Below, one piece after another: positions 44,983 through 53,793 of a DNA stretch of 64,000 nucleotides. Numbering within the stretch: the first letter of the stretch is position 1; each line of letters begins with the position of its first letter. This DNA is from Boudabousia marimammalium (GTDB lineage Bacteria; Actinomycetota; Actinomycetes; Actinomycetales; Actinomycetaceae). The translations under genes and the position numbers were made by a program. The notes beneath the pieces were generated by a model. The model was not told where the DNA came from, made no database searches, and was given only the letters and a program-made list of their open reading frames with translations. The stretch spans positions 168,146 to 232,145 of the forward strand of contig NZ_MPDM01000004.1 of assembly GCF_001936115.1 (NCBI RefSeq), given 5' to 3'.

Positions 44983-45747
44983 TCAACGACGGTGGCGGGC
45001 TTTTCTTTCTTCTCCAGATTGCTTTCGGAAGGCGGCCTTGCCTGGGTCGCCGTCCTCACGCATATCGTAGCGGGTAGCGGGGGCGGCTTCGCCGCGAATA
45101 TCAGCCAGCATTTCTGTGATTGCATCCATCACCCGGTCAGTAGCTATCCGAGCAGCTCGGTGCGTATCCTCCATCGTTTTCAGATCAGAGACATCCACCG
45201 CTTCACCAAAGCGAACCGTCACGGTTTTTCTGCCGCGCAGATCAGGGAATTTCTCATAGCGCCCCAGCACGTGCTGAGCTCCCCATTGAGCGACCGGAAT
45301 GACAGGGCTGTCCCCCGCCAGAGCCAAACGACCCACACCAGTCTTTGCGGTCATCGGCCAGTACTGCGGGTCTCTAGTGAGGGTTCCTTCGGGGAAGATC
45401 GCGATTACTTCACCATCGGCAAGTGCCTGCTTAGCGGCTTTGAGAGCATCCCCCGCCTGACCTGAGTCACGGTAAACAGGAACCTGTCCAGCTTGCTTCA
45501 TCAGCCATCCCAAAACCGGCACTTTAAATAGCGAAGCCTTGGAGAGAACCCGCACCGGAATCCCTAGCTTAATCAGCGGATGCATCAAAGTGAGACCATC
45601 TAGCTCACTCATATGGTTCGCCGCGACCACGTAACCACCCTCGGCCGGGAGGTTTTCCAACCCTTCCCAGCGGGTCCTCACCGCGCAGCGTAAAACCCAC
45701 GCTACCGCACTAGATGATGCCCGGTAAACCGGAGAAAACTTTCTCAT
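44983..45747 (-). CDS. 1-acyl-sn-glycerol-3-phosphate acyltransferase (PlsC family), copy 2
   Basis: The 254-residue acyltransferase has the catalytic NHMSELD (HX4D) at about residues 45-51 and FPEGTLTRDP for glycerol-phosphate binding. It transfers an acyl chain to lysophosphatidate or a related acceptor at the membrane. Its start overlaps the stop of the first plsC copy (ATGA). The C-terminal 50 residues are charged and probably disordered. The pair is a tandem duplication that has diverged widely. Confidence 0.92.
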   Translation of the reverse strand: MRKFSPVYRASSSAVAWVLRCAVRTRWEGLENLPAEGGYVVAANHMSELDGLTLMHPLIKLGIPVRVLSKASLFKVPVLGWLMKQAGQVPVYRDSGQAGDALKAAKQALADGEVIAIFPEGTLTRDPQYWPMTAKTGVGRLALAGDSPVIPVAQWGAQHVLGRYEKFPDLRGRKTVTVRFGEAVDVSDLKTMEDTHRAARIATDRVMDAITEMLADIRGEAAPATRYDMREDGDPGKAAFRKQSGEERKARHRR

Positions 45748-46589
45748 TTTAGATCCTTCACGTGGTTTTTCGCTTTCAAAGCAGCCTGATTCGCACGACG
45801 GTGATGCCGGTCCCGTTTCTTCGTATTGCGGATGATTTTCCGGTCAATGCGACGGATTTGTCGATGTGGCTCACTCTCCCAAGGGCTACCTTGTAAACGC
45901 ATGTCATAAACCAGCGGAGGCGGTGTCTCTCCTCTGAGTTCCCCTACTCCAGCGCGAATAGTGGCCATAATTCTGTCAGTTAAAGCCACTACATTATCAT
46001 GACTGTATTCCGTTAAATCATCATAGTTGACAGGGTCTAAAACTCTGAGCTGGAGACGAGGATTACTAAATATTCTTGGCACATAAGAGTAGCGCGGAAG
46101 AAAGTACTGGTTTCCCCATTGGGCTATCGGAATAATCGGGCAGCGGGTCCGTAATGCCACCTTCGCCACCCCGGTTTTACCAGTCATCGGCCAGTAGTCA
46201 GGATCAGCGGTAGTAGTTCCTTCAGGGAAGACAACTAATATTCCGCCGTCCTCAATCGCTTCACAAAAGGCATCTACTACCTGCTCTCCCTTGCCGGCCC
46301 CACGCTGAACTGGGATATGCCGCATATAGCGCATTGCCCACCCTAAAAGCGGCACATTCCAGAGCGTGTGACGGGCAGCGATTCGCGGAATAATCCCGTT
46401 GCGCAAAGTTAAATCTAAGAGCGTTACAGCATCGAAAGAACACAGATGGTTCGCCACCAAAATATATCCGCCCTGCCGAGGCAGTTTGGAAACATTCCTG
46501 TATTCACGTCTGGTGAGGAGGGCTAGCAGAGCGTGAACCACCGCAGAAAAAGTTCTCAGTGGCCAAGGCAGTGAACCCGCGCCACGCAT
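45744..46589 (-). CDS. 1-acyl-sn-glycerol-3-phosphate acyltransferase (PlsC family), copy 1
   Basis: The 281-residue protein has NHLCSFD (HX4D) and FPEGTTTADP, plus the block DPDYWPMTGKTGVAK that is nearly the same in copy 2. It has a very basic C-terminal tail (RKIIRNTKKRDRHHRR) that could contact the membrane or nucleic acid. A GAGGAG within the last codons of murA provides its ribosome site, and its start is two bases after the murA stop codon, so murA and the plsC pair are one operon. Confidence 0.92.
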   Translation of the reverse strand: MRGAGSLPWPLRTFSAVVHALLALLTRREYRNVSKLPRQGGYILVANHLCSFDAVTLLDLTLRNGIIPRIAARHTLWNVPLLGWAMRYMRHIPVQRGAGKGEQVVDAFCEAIEDGGILVVFPEGTTTADPDYWPMTGKTGVAKVALRTRCPIIPIAQWGNQYFLPRYSYVPRIFSNPRLQLRVLDPVNYDDLTEYSHDNVVALTDRIMATIRAGVGELRGETPPPLVYDMRLQGSPWESEPHRQIRRIDRKIIRNTKKRDRHHRRANQAALKAKNHVKDLK

Positions 46590-46591
46590 CT

Positions 46592-47911
46592 TTAATCAAT
46601 CTCCTCAAAATCAGCGTGTAACTGACGCAGTTTCTGCTTGAAATGTTCATATCCGCGAGAAATCGTGTCCACCCCGGAAACCGTAGAGGTTCCTTCTGCA
46701 GCAAGAGCAGCAATCAAATGACTGAAACCACCGCGCAAGTCCGGGATGACGATATCTGCCCCATGCAAAGGAGTGGGACCGAAAATAACTGCCGAATGTT
46801 CATAGTTCTTCTGCGCGAAACGGCACTGCAAAGAACCCAAGCACTCACGGTACAGCTGAATATTAGTTCCCATTTTGCGTAGCGCCTCGGTGAAGCCAAA
46901 ACGATTCTCATAGACGGTTTCGTGGACAATCGAAAGGCCATGCGCCTGTGTCAAAGCAACCACTAGGGGTTGCTGCCAGTCGGTCATCAAACCAGGATGC
47001 ACATTGGTTTCCATCATGATGGCTTTCAAGTCGCCACCGGGATGCCAGAAGCGGATACCGTCATCAAAGACATCGAATGCGCCACCGATCTTACGGTAAA
47101 CATTCAAGAAGGTGGTCATATCCGGCTGATGCGCACCCGCAACGAAAATATCGCCCTTGGTAGCTAGTGCGGCAGAGGCCCAGGAGGCTGCCTCAATCCG
47201 ATCAGAAAGAGCCGTATGGCGGTACCCATAGAGCTCATCCACGCCTTCAATGCGGATCGTACGGTCAGTGTCGACTGAGATGATTGCGCCCATCTTCTGC
47301 AGCACTGAAACCAGATCCATAATCTCTGGCTCCACTGCGGCTCCGCGCAGTTCGGTCAGGCCCCGCGCGTTCACGGCCGCTAGCAGAGTCTGTTCAGTTG
47401 CCCCCACCGAAGGGTAGGGAAGTTCAATCTGGGTTCCCACCAGTCCGTTAGGAGCGGTAATCCGGATGCCGCTAGATAGCTTCTCAATGGTTGCCCCAAA
47501 AGCTCGCAGAGAGTTCAGATGGAAATCAATCGGACGGCCACCAATATTGCAGCCACCTAGGTCGGGGATAAAGGCCTCACCCAGACGGTGTAGGAGAGGG
47601 CCACACAGCAAAATCGGGATGCGCGAAGAACCCGCGAGTGCGTCGATCTCTGAGACTTGACCCGATTCCACATTGGTCGGGTCCATAGTCAGAGTGCCGG
47701 CCTCATGATCAAAATCAACCTTAACCCCGTGGAGACGCAACAGGTTTGAAACCACATCCACATCACGAATCAGTGGAACATTGCGTAGCACTGAAGGGCC
47801 GTTACCCAGCAGTGCAGCCACCATGGCTTTAGGCACGAAGTTCTTAGCTCCACGAACCTTAATTCGGCCATGTAGGGGGCGACCACCGTGTACCCGTAAG
47901 ACGTCGCTCAT
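46592..47911 (-). CDS. murA: UDP-N-acetylglucosamine 1-carboxyvinyltransferase (MurA)
   Basis: The 439-residue enzyme adds enolpyruvate to UDP-GlcNAc, the first committed step of peptidoglycan synthesis. It has two inside-out alpha/beta domains. The catalytic loop keeps the cysteine (C121 in GGCNIGGRPIDFH) that fosfomycin alkylates; mycobacterial MurA has Asp there. The N-terminal VRGAKNFVPKAMVAALL contains the Lys-Asn pair. Its start has AAGGGAA seven bases upstream. The product order murA-plsC-plsC links wall and lipid synthesis. Confidence 0.95.
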   Translation of the reverse strand: MSDVLRVHGGRPLHGRIKVRGAKNFVPKAMVAALLGNGPSVLRNVPLIRDVDVVSNLLRLHGVKVDFDHEAGTLTMDPTNVESGQVSEIDALAGSSRIPILLCGPLLHRLGEAFIPDLGGCNIGGRPIDFHLNSLRAFGATIEKLSSGIRITAPNGLVGTQIELPYPSVGATEQTLLAAVNARGLTELRGAAVEPEIMDLVSVLQKMGAIISVDTDRTIRIEGVDELYGYRHTALSDRIEAASWASAALATKGDIFVAGAHQPDMTTFLNVYRKIGGAFDVFDDGIRFWHPGGDLKAIMMETNVHPGLMTDWQQPLVVALTQAHGLSIVHETVYENRFGFTEALRKMGTNIQLYRECLGSLQCRFAQKNYEHSAVIFGPTPLHGADIVIPDLRGGFSHLIAALAAEGTSTVSGVDTISRGYEHFKQKLRQLHADFEEID

Positions 47912-48018
47912 TAAGTTCCCTTCACCTGGTGCTTCACCAGCACTAAATCAATTCTCTGCACACTATGTTATCGTGCCCGCGCCTAGTACGCGGAGACAAA
48001 TCACTCTCAACAAACAAA

Positions 48019-48046
48019 AATCAGCAACACTGCTGTGTTGCTGATT
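48019..48046 (-). terminator. Terminator after the tRNA-Gln/tRNA-Glu pair
   Basis: AATCAGCAACAC (48019-48030) and GTGTTGCTGATT (48035-48046) form a 12-bp stem with a four-base loop, followed on the minus strand by TTTGTTTG. It protects murA from read-through. Confidence 0.9.
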
Positions 48047-48090
48047 ATGTATTCAATGCCGGCGTATCTGCCACGCAATATGAAGTTTTG

Positions 48091-48163
48091 TACTCCCAAC
48101 GGGATTTGAACCCGTGTTACCGCCTTGAGAGGGCGGCGTCCTAGGCCACTAGACGATGGGAGC
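48091..48163 (-). tRNA. tRNA-Glu (anticodon CTC)
   Basis: The minus strand folds with acceptor GCTCCCA/TGGGAGT (one G-U pair), D arm GTCTAGTGGCCTAGGAC, anticodon stem CCGCC/GGCGG with loop CTCTCAA, and TpsiC arm ACGGG-TTCAAAT-CCCGT. It reads GAG. It is close to gltX, whose product charges it. Confidence 0.95.
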
Positions 48164-48210
48164 CTATCAGTTCCACTGAGAATGGAAAATGGTTATTCTC
48201 GGCAGAATCG

Positions 48211-48281
48211 CTGGGGTACCAGGACTCGAACCTAGAACGGCTGAACCAGAATCAGCTGTGTTACCATTACACCATACCCCA
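48211..48281 (-). tRNA. tRNA-Gln (anticodon CTG)
   Basis: The minus strand folds with acceptor TGGGGTA/TACCCCA, anticodon stem GCTGA/TCAGC with loop TTCTGGT, and TpsiC arm CTAGG-TTCGAGT-CCTGG (one mismatch). It reads CAG. It lies between gltX and tRNA-Glu in the same direction; in actinobacteria tRNA-Gln is normally first charged with Glu by GltX and then amidated. Confidence 0.95.
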
Positions 48282-48377
48282 TGGGTAACCGCTCCAGCCA
48301 TTGCTGTGCGACTCGCAAAACTATACCGGTTTTACACAAGTCAAACAAATTGGCGCGGGGTGACCTCATTCACACTG

Positions 48378-49898
48378 CTACTCTGACAGCAATTTCTCCC
48401 GCAGAAGAGCGAAACGACGCAATGATGCGTCCTTGCCCAAAATCTCCATAGACTCAAACAACGGCGGGGAAACCTGGCGCCCAGTAACGGCCACACGCAA
48501 AGGCGTAAATGCCAAACGCGGCTTCAACTCCATACCTTCCACAATGCGCTCACGTAGGACTGCTTCAAGATGCTCCGCAGTAAAGTTACCCTCACCCTCC
48601 AAAGTCTCCAGAGCTGCTTCCAGCACCTCCACAGCTTCCGGCTTGAGCTTACGCAGGGCCTTCTCATCGTAACTAAGATCCCCACTATCGGTGAAGAAGA
48701 AGCCAAGCATATCGCGGGCTTCACCCAACATCTGAATGCGGGTCTGAATCAGCGGCGCCGCCTCTGCCAAGATGCGCTGTTCATCCGCAGTCAGATCCTC
48801 ATACACGGTCGCACTAACCAGTGGGCGCCCCTCCCCCTCGGCGGCGTAAATGTCAGCCAAGTAGGGAACCAGACGGTTACGGAAGTCATCCTCTTCCAGC
48901 ATCCGGATATGGTCAGCGTTAATCGCAATGCACTTCTTCAAGTCGAAGCGAGCCGGATTCGGATTCACATCATGCACGTCGAAGGCCTGAACCATTTCCT
49001 CAGCAGAGAAAATGTCATTCGTCGGGCTAATTGACCAGCCCAGCAACGCCAAATAATTCAACAGACCCTCAGGGAGCATGCCGTTAGCACGGTGCAGCAA
49101 CAGGTTAGATTCCGGATCACGCTTGGACAGCTTCTTGTTCCCTTCACCCATTACGTAAGGCAGGTGACCGAACTCCGGGATGAAACTGGTGATACCAAGT
49201 TCCATCAACGCACGGTACAGCACGATTTGACGCGGCGTCGAAGACAACAGGTCTTCTCCGCGGAGCACGTGGGTAATCCCCATCAACGCGTCATCTACCG
49301 GATTCACCAACGTGTAAAGAGGGTGGCCGTTACCACGCACAATCACATAGTCGGGCACAGAACCAGCCTTGAAAGTAATCTCTCCACGCACCACGTCGGT
49401 GAAAGTAATATCCTCATCAGGCATACGCATACGCAAGACCGGCTGGCGTCCCTCAGCGCGGAAAGCAGCCTTCTGCTCTTCCGTGAGATTGCGGTCATAA
49501 CCGTCATAGCCCAGCTTCGGATCACGGCCAGCAGCGCGGTGACGGGCCTCAATCTCCTCCGCAGTGGAGAAAGACTCATATGCGTAACCGCCCTCAACCA
49601 GCTGCTTCACCACATCGGCGTAGATGTGCATCCGCTCAGATTGCCGGTACGGCTCATGCGGGCCAGGCTGACCCACGCCCTCGTCCCAGTCCATTCCCAG
49701 CCAACGCAAGGAGTCGAGAATCAAGTCGAAGGATTCTTGAGAGTCACGGGCCGCGTCGGTGTCTTCGATTCGGAAAACGAAGGTGCCGCCGGTGTGACGG
49801 GCATAAGCCCAGTTAAAGAGGCAGGTGCGAACCATACCTACGTGCGGCATCCCAGTCGGAGACGGGCAGAAACGTACTCTAATATCAGAACTAGCCAT
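48378..49898 (-). CDS. gltX: Glutamate--tRNA ligase
   Basis: The 506-residue class I synthetase has the HIGH-type motif SPTGMPHVG near the start, RIEDTD, and KLSKRDPES as KMSKS counterpart. It charges tRNA-Glu and, as expected for organisms using GatCAB, tRNA-Gln. ATG 49898 has a weak TTGGA; a TTG at 49910 would add four residues. Transcription runs gltX, tRNA-Gln, tRNA-Glu, so the enzyme and its two substrates may share a transcript or at least a neighbourhood. It is 38 bp downstream of the FAH-family gene. Confidence 0.96.
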   Translation of the reverse strand: MASSDIRVRFCPSPTGMPHVGMVRTCLFNWAYARHTGGTFVFRIEDTDAARDSQESFDLILDSLRWLGMDWDEGVGQPGPHEPYRQSERMHIYADVVKQLVEGGYAYESFSTAEEIEARHRAAGRDPKLGYDGYDRNLTEEQKAAFRAEGRQPVLRMRMPDEDITFTDVVRGEITFKAGSVPDYVIVRGNGHPLYTLVNPVDDALMGITHVLRGEDLLSSTPRQIVLYRALMELGITSFIPEFGHLPYVMGEGNKKLSKRDPESNLLLHRANGMLPEGLLNYLALLGWSISPTNDIFSAEEMVQAFDVHDVNPNPARFDLKKCIAINADHIRMLEEDDFRNRLVPYLADIYAAEGEGRPLVSATVYEDLTADEQRILAEAAPLIQTRIQMLGEARDMLGFFFTDSGDLSYDEKALRKLKPEAVEVLEAALETLEGEGNFTAEHLEAVLRERIVEGMELKPRLAFTPLRVAVTGRQVSPPLFESMEILGKDASLRRFALLREKLLSE

Positions 49899-49936
49899 AT
49901 TTCCAATCAATCTGTGTGTATTAATAATTCTTAGTC

Positions 49937-50692
49937 TTAGCGGGAAAGCACCATATTTGACAGGGTTCCCAGGCCCTCAATGGTGCATTCCATTCGGTCT
50001 TGAGCACGCACATTCACCGGGTTGGACAGGCAGCCAGACACCACCACATCACCGGGGAGCAAGGTAGTAAGTTGTGAGGCAGCAGCGACCACTGCTCGCG
50101 GGGAGAAGGGAAGCACCGAGTGACGCGGCGTGGACACTACTTCCTCATTGACGCTTTCACTGTAGTGTAGGTTATCTAGCTCTAGCTCCGGGTTGACCAC
50201 AATCCACGGTCCTATCGGACAGGCAGTGTCGAAGCCGTGCGCAGCGAGATTATGCTGGCGCCCATCAGCGGTGAAAGCCTCCACATCATTCACAATTGTC
50301 CAACCGAATACCGCGTCATCTACTTGATCTTCAGTCAGGTCCTTGCACATGGTTTTAATCACTGCGGCAAGGCGAACGCGGCCCGCTACGGACTCTGCCC
50401 AGGTCGGAATCACAATCGGATCGTCAGGACCGATTACGGCGGTGTTGGGCTTGAGGTAGAAGTCAAGGGAGACACCCGGGTCGAAAGCATTCGCCGGGGG
50501 CGCTGCACAAATCACTTTAGACCGAGGAATCACCGGCGACAGCAAGCGGATGTCATCGAAGTCAAGGATCTGTCCGGAAGGTTCGATCGCCGAATACATC
50601 GGGTCGCCTTTCAGGATTATTACCTGATGGGAGCCGTCTTCCATCACGCCGTAATGGATGTCATTGCCCACTCTGAATCTAAGAACTCGCAT
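49937..50692 (-). CDS. FAH-family protein lacking the usual metal-binding glutamates
   Basis: The 251-residue protein has the fumarylacetoacetase C-terminal fold: [19 protein letters not shown], then [18 protein letters not shown] and LPGDVVVSG. In active members the motif after the substrate loop reads like YEGELAVVIG, with two Glu metal ligands; here the same place reads [10 protein letters not shown], with R105 and R107. The third ligand Asp (D136 in NDV) remains. The protein is therefore probably not a normal Mg-dependent hydrolase or decarboxylase. FAH genes next to gltX are common in actinobacteria. TATACT lies six bases before ATG 50692, so the mRNA is probably leaderless. Confidence 0.82.
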   Translation of the reverse strand: MRVLRFRVGNDIHYGVMEDGSHQVIILKGDPMYSAIEPSGQILDFDDIRLLSPVIPRSKVICAAPPANAFDPGVSLDFYLKPNTAVIGPDDPIVIPTWAESVAGRVRLAAVIKTMCKDLTEDQVDDAVFGWTIVNDVEAFTADGRQHNLAAHGFDTACPIGPWIVVNPELELDNLHYSESVNEEVVSTPRHSVLPFSPRAVVAAASQLTTLLPGDVVVSGCLSNPVNVRAQDRMECTIEGLGTLSNMVLSR

Positions 50693-50751
50693 ACCACCAG
50701 TATAGGCTTAACGCGGTTTGACCGCTGTAAAGCTAATGGGGATACGGGTCA

Positions 50752-52164
50752 CTACGCCCAGGCATGGTCCTTAATTGGAGCGGGCAGGTGAGCATTGTTC
50801 TCAGCGTGGAAGTCCGCTGCTGGGTTTTCCCGCCAGTCAGCTAGTAGTGCCTTAACCCAGGGGGCGAGACGAATCACAGCGTACAGGTTGAAGAGAGCGC
50901 CGAGGCCGAGGAGGACATCAGAGATAGCCCAAACTAGGGAAAGAGCTTGAACGCTGGCCCAGCCACACGCCAAGATAACCACTACGCGGTACACGAAGGA
51001 GACGGCTCGATTCTGAGTCAGGAAGTCCAGAGCCACTTGACCGTAGCTGTAGGCACCGAAAGCGGAAGTATAGGCGAAAATGAAGATGATAAGAGAAACC
51101 ACTGGCAGAGCCCAAGACCCGTAGTGGAAGATGAGAGCATCTCCGGTCAAAGTACCTGCCGCATTGGTTTCCAATCCGCCTACGAAAACCGAAGGGGCAG
51201 AGGTGAGAATCAGGATTGCGGTGGCGGTACAGATCAAAATCGTGTCAATGAATACGCCCAAGGCCTGCACCCAGCCCTGTTTGACCGGGTGGGAGGCTGC
51301 GGCGGAACCGGCGACGTTAGGGGCAGTACCTAGCCCAGCCTCATTGGAGAACAGACCACGCCTCGCCCCGTTGAGTAGGGCAGCAAAAATGCCTCCGGTG
51401 ACCCCAGCGATGCCGCTTTGCAGGCCGAGGGCGCCACGGAAGATTTCCATGATGGCGGACCCCGCTGCAGGCAGGTTCATGAAGATGACTACAATCGTTA
51501 AAGCTAAATACACGAAAGCCATGATGGGTGCCAGGTACTCTGCGGCCCGGGCGACGCTACGCAAGCCGCCGATGATAACTGGGGCTAGTAGCAGCATCAT
51601 GATTAGAGCGGTCCCCCACTTGGGGACACCGTGATTAGCATCTAGGGTTGCGGCAACAGCGTTCACCTGCACCATGGGCACAGCAATGCCTGAAGCAAGC
51701 ACAGTGATAGCAGCGAAGATGATTCCCATCCAGCGGGCGGAAAGTCCGCGAGTCATGTAGTAGGAGGGGCCGCCGCGGAAACTTCCGTCGCGGTTCTTGA
51801 CTTTGAATAGCTGCGCCAGAGTGGATTCACAAAAAGCGGTAGTCATCCCCAGTAGCGCCACCACCCACATCCAGAATATGGCACCTGGGCCACCGAGGAT
51901 TAGGGCCAGTGCGACGCCACCGATATTGCCGATTCCAACGCGAGTTCCTACTCCTACCGCGAATGCTTGGAAGGATGACACCTCATGTTTTTCGCCGTCT
52001 CTTGAGCCGCTGAGGGAACGAATGATTGCCGGAAAATGCTTGAACTGCGGAAACCCCAGATAGATAGTAAGAAACAGTCCTGCCGCTACCAGCACATAGA
52101 CTAGGAGGTAACCGTAGAGGATGTCGTTTACCGCTATTACAGTCTCATTCAGCCAAGCAATCAT
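50752..52164 (-). CDS. Alanine or glycine:cation symporter (AGCS family), copy A
   Basis: The 470-residue membrane protein has about ten to eleven hydrophobic segments and the AGCS signatures GVGTRVGIGNIGGVALA and GARRGLFSNEAGLGTAPN. It imports alanine, glycine or glutamine with Na+. It lies 33 bp downstream of copy B in the same direction; the two are clear paralogues with the same layout, so the pair probably forms one operon and differs in substrate. The ribosome-binding site before ATG 52164 is weak. Confidence 0.93.
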   Translation of the reverse strand: MIAWLNETVIAVNDILYGYLLVYVLVAAGLFLTIYLGFPQFKHFPAIIRSLSGSRDGEKHEVSSFQAFAVGVGTRVGIGNIGGVALALILGGPGAIFWMWVVALLGMTTAFCESTLAQLFKVKNRDGSFRGGPSYYMTRGLSARWMGIIFAAITVLASGIAVPMVQVNAVAATLDANHGVPKWGTALIMMLLLAPVIIGGLRSVARAAEYLAPIMAFVYLALTIVVIFMNLPAAGSAIMEIFRGALGLQSGIAGVTGGIFAALLNGARRGLFSNEAGLGTAPNVAGSAAASHPVKQGWVQALGVFIDTILICTATAILILTSAPSVFVGGLETNAAGTLTGDALIFHYGSWALPVVSLIIFIFAYTSAFGAYSYGQVALDFLTQNRAVSFVYRVVVILACGWASVQALSLVWAISDVLLGLGALFNLYAVIRLAPWVKALLADWRENPAADFHAENNAHLPAPIKDHAWA

Positions 52165-52197
52165 AATGCATTCGTTTCGTGTCTAGAGATGGGTTGG

Positions 52198-53625
52198 TTA
52201 GGTCCAGGCATCTCCTTCGAGGGGGCCCGGGAGGAATTTATTGTCGGTGGCAACGAACTGTGGCTCTTTGCCAGCCTTGATTTGGGATTCGTAGTCCTTC
52301 AGTGCCCCCATACCCCAACGAACCAAAAGCAGTAGTCCCACCAGGTTGAAGGCTGTCATTAGAGCCATCGCGATATCCACTGTATTCCAGACGATGTCGA
52401 GGGGGAACAGTGCACCGAGGGCGACCGACACCACGGAGATTACGCGCACAGTCCAGGTGGCTACAGAGCTGTCAGTGAAGAAGCGCAGGTTCACTTCGGA
52501 GTACACGTAGGCGGCAATGATGGAAGAGTACGCAAGTACGAAAATCATTAAGGCCATGGGGACGACGGTCCAGCTTCCGAGGCTGGCAGCTACCGATGAA
52601 GTAGTGAGCGTACCAGGGTTGCTGCTGGGGTCGATCCAGACCTCTTTCCCAGCTAATAGGATGACGAAGGCGGTCGCAGTACAAACAATGATGGTGTCCA
52701 CGAAAACGCCGAGGGACTGGATGAGGCCCTGCTGTACCGGGTGTGCGGCGGTTGCTGTTGCGGCCGCGTTCGGGGCGGTACCTTGACCGGCTTCATTGGA
52801 GAAGAGCCCGCGTTTAACACCGTTGATGAGGGCGGCGAGGATGCCTCCCCCGAGGCCGCCGACCAAAGGTTCAGGGCTGAATGCGGAAGCAAAAATCATG
52901 CCGAATAGGCGCGGCACTTCGGTGATGTTAATCAATACGATGACGAAAGCCAAGATCACGTAGATGGTGGCCATCAGCGGGGCTAGGATTTCGGTGACTC
53001 GAGCCACGCGGCGGATTCCACCGATTACTACGACGCCGGTGAAAACCACCAGTGCAGTAGCAGTGAGCGCGGGGGTCGCAACCCCGTAGCCTTCCATGGT
53101 GGCGCTAATCGCGTTGGATTGCACCATAGTGATAGAGAAGGCGCAGGTGATAACGGTAATAAGTGCGAAGACAATACCCAGCCAGCGTTTCTTGAGGCCG
53201 CGGCTAAGGTAATAGGCAGGACCGCCCACAAAAGCACCGTCGGAGGTGCGAACCTTAAAGATCTGCGCGGTGGTGGCTTCGAAGAAAGCGGTTGACATGC
53301 CGAGGAGGGCTACAATCCACATCCAGAAGATGGCGCCAGGTCCGCCTGCCATGAGGGCGTAGGCGACACCGAAGACGTTACCAATACCAACCCGAGCAGC
53401 CAGTGAAATCGTGAAAGCCTGGAAGGAAGAAATGCCTCCCTTAGCGCCTTGACGGGAGCCAAGGACGGCCTTAACCATTCTACCGAAGTGACGGAACTGC
53501 ACCCCGCGGGTAGAAATTGTAAATACTACGCCTGCTAGAGTGAGGATGATAACTGTGACGTGAATGGTCAGCCAGTCACCAATGACAAGGAATTGGTCAG
53601 CCAATTGGGAAATAATGTCATTCAC
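52198..53625 (-). CDS. Alanine or glycine:cation symporter (AGCS family), copy B
   Basis: The 475-residue protein has the same AGCS layout as its neighbour, with SLAARVGIGNVFGVAYALMAG and GVKRGLFSNEAGQGTAPN. It should be a Na+-coupled amino acid importer in the cytoplasmic membrane. The start is GTG 53625 with GAGGA about eight bases upstream. It is the first gene of the pair and is divergent from the helicase gene across 168 bp. Confidence 0.93.
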   Translation of the reverse strand: MNDIISQLADQFLVIGDWLTIHVTVIILTLAGVVFTISTRGVQFRHFGRMVKAVLGSRQGAKGGISSFQAFTISLAARVGIGNVFGVAYALMAGGPGAIFWMWIVALLGMSTAFFEATTAQIFKVRTSDGAFVGGPAYYLSRGLKKRWLGIVFALITVITCAFSITMVQSNAISATMEGYGVATPALTATALVVFTGVVVIGGIRRVARVTEILAPLMATIYVILAFVIVLINITEVPRLFGMIFASAFSPEPLVGGLGGGILAALINGVKRGLFSNEAGQGTAPNAAATATAAHPVQQGLIQSLGVFVDTIIVCTATAFVILLAGKEVWIDPSSNPGTLTTSSVAASLGSWTVVPMALMIFVLAYSSIIAAYVYSEVNLRFFTDSSVATWTVRVISVVSVALGALFPLDIVWNTVDIAMALMTAFNLVGLLLLVRWGMGALKDYESQIKAGKEPQFVATDNKFLPGPLEGDAWT

Positions 53626-53758
53626 AGGTTTTCCTCACTCTTAAAATAATTAGTGTTGTTAGTCAGAATAGTCCAAAAGGCTACACCGCTGCATCTTTAA
53701 TAACCCTTTACACTAGCTTTGTGTTTCTTTCGTAATATTGTTGCCGCACCCTACTCTG

Positions 53759-53787
53759 TTGCTTCTTCCTGCTTAGCTTGGGATAAT
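53759..53787 (+). promoter_or_regulatory. Promoter of the helicase gene, leaderless type
   Basis: TTGCTT (53759-53764) and GATAAT (53782-53787) are separated by 17 bp. The -10 ends six bases before ATG 53794, so the mRNA should begin at or next to the start codon. Confidence 0.78.
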
Positions 53788-53793
53788 TAAACA

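Larger units (their letters stand above)
47912..48377. other. Intergenic stretch with two tRNA genes between murA and gltX
   Basis: Apart from tRNA-Glu, tRNA-Gln and the terminator at 48019-48046, this stretch holds only the murA promoter region (47912-48018) and about 95 bp between tRNA-Gln and gltX. No further gene is visible. Confidence 0.6.

Noticed and set aside
50752..53625. Recent duplication or mobile element for the two AGCS genes
   Set aside because: The two proteins have clearly diverged, and there are no flanking repeats or transposase genes.
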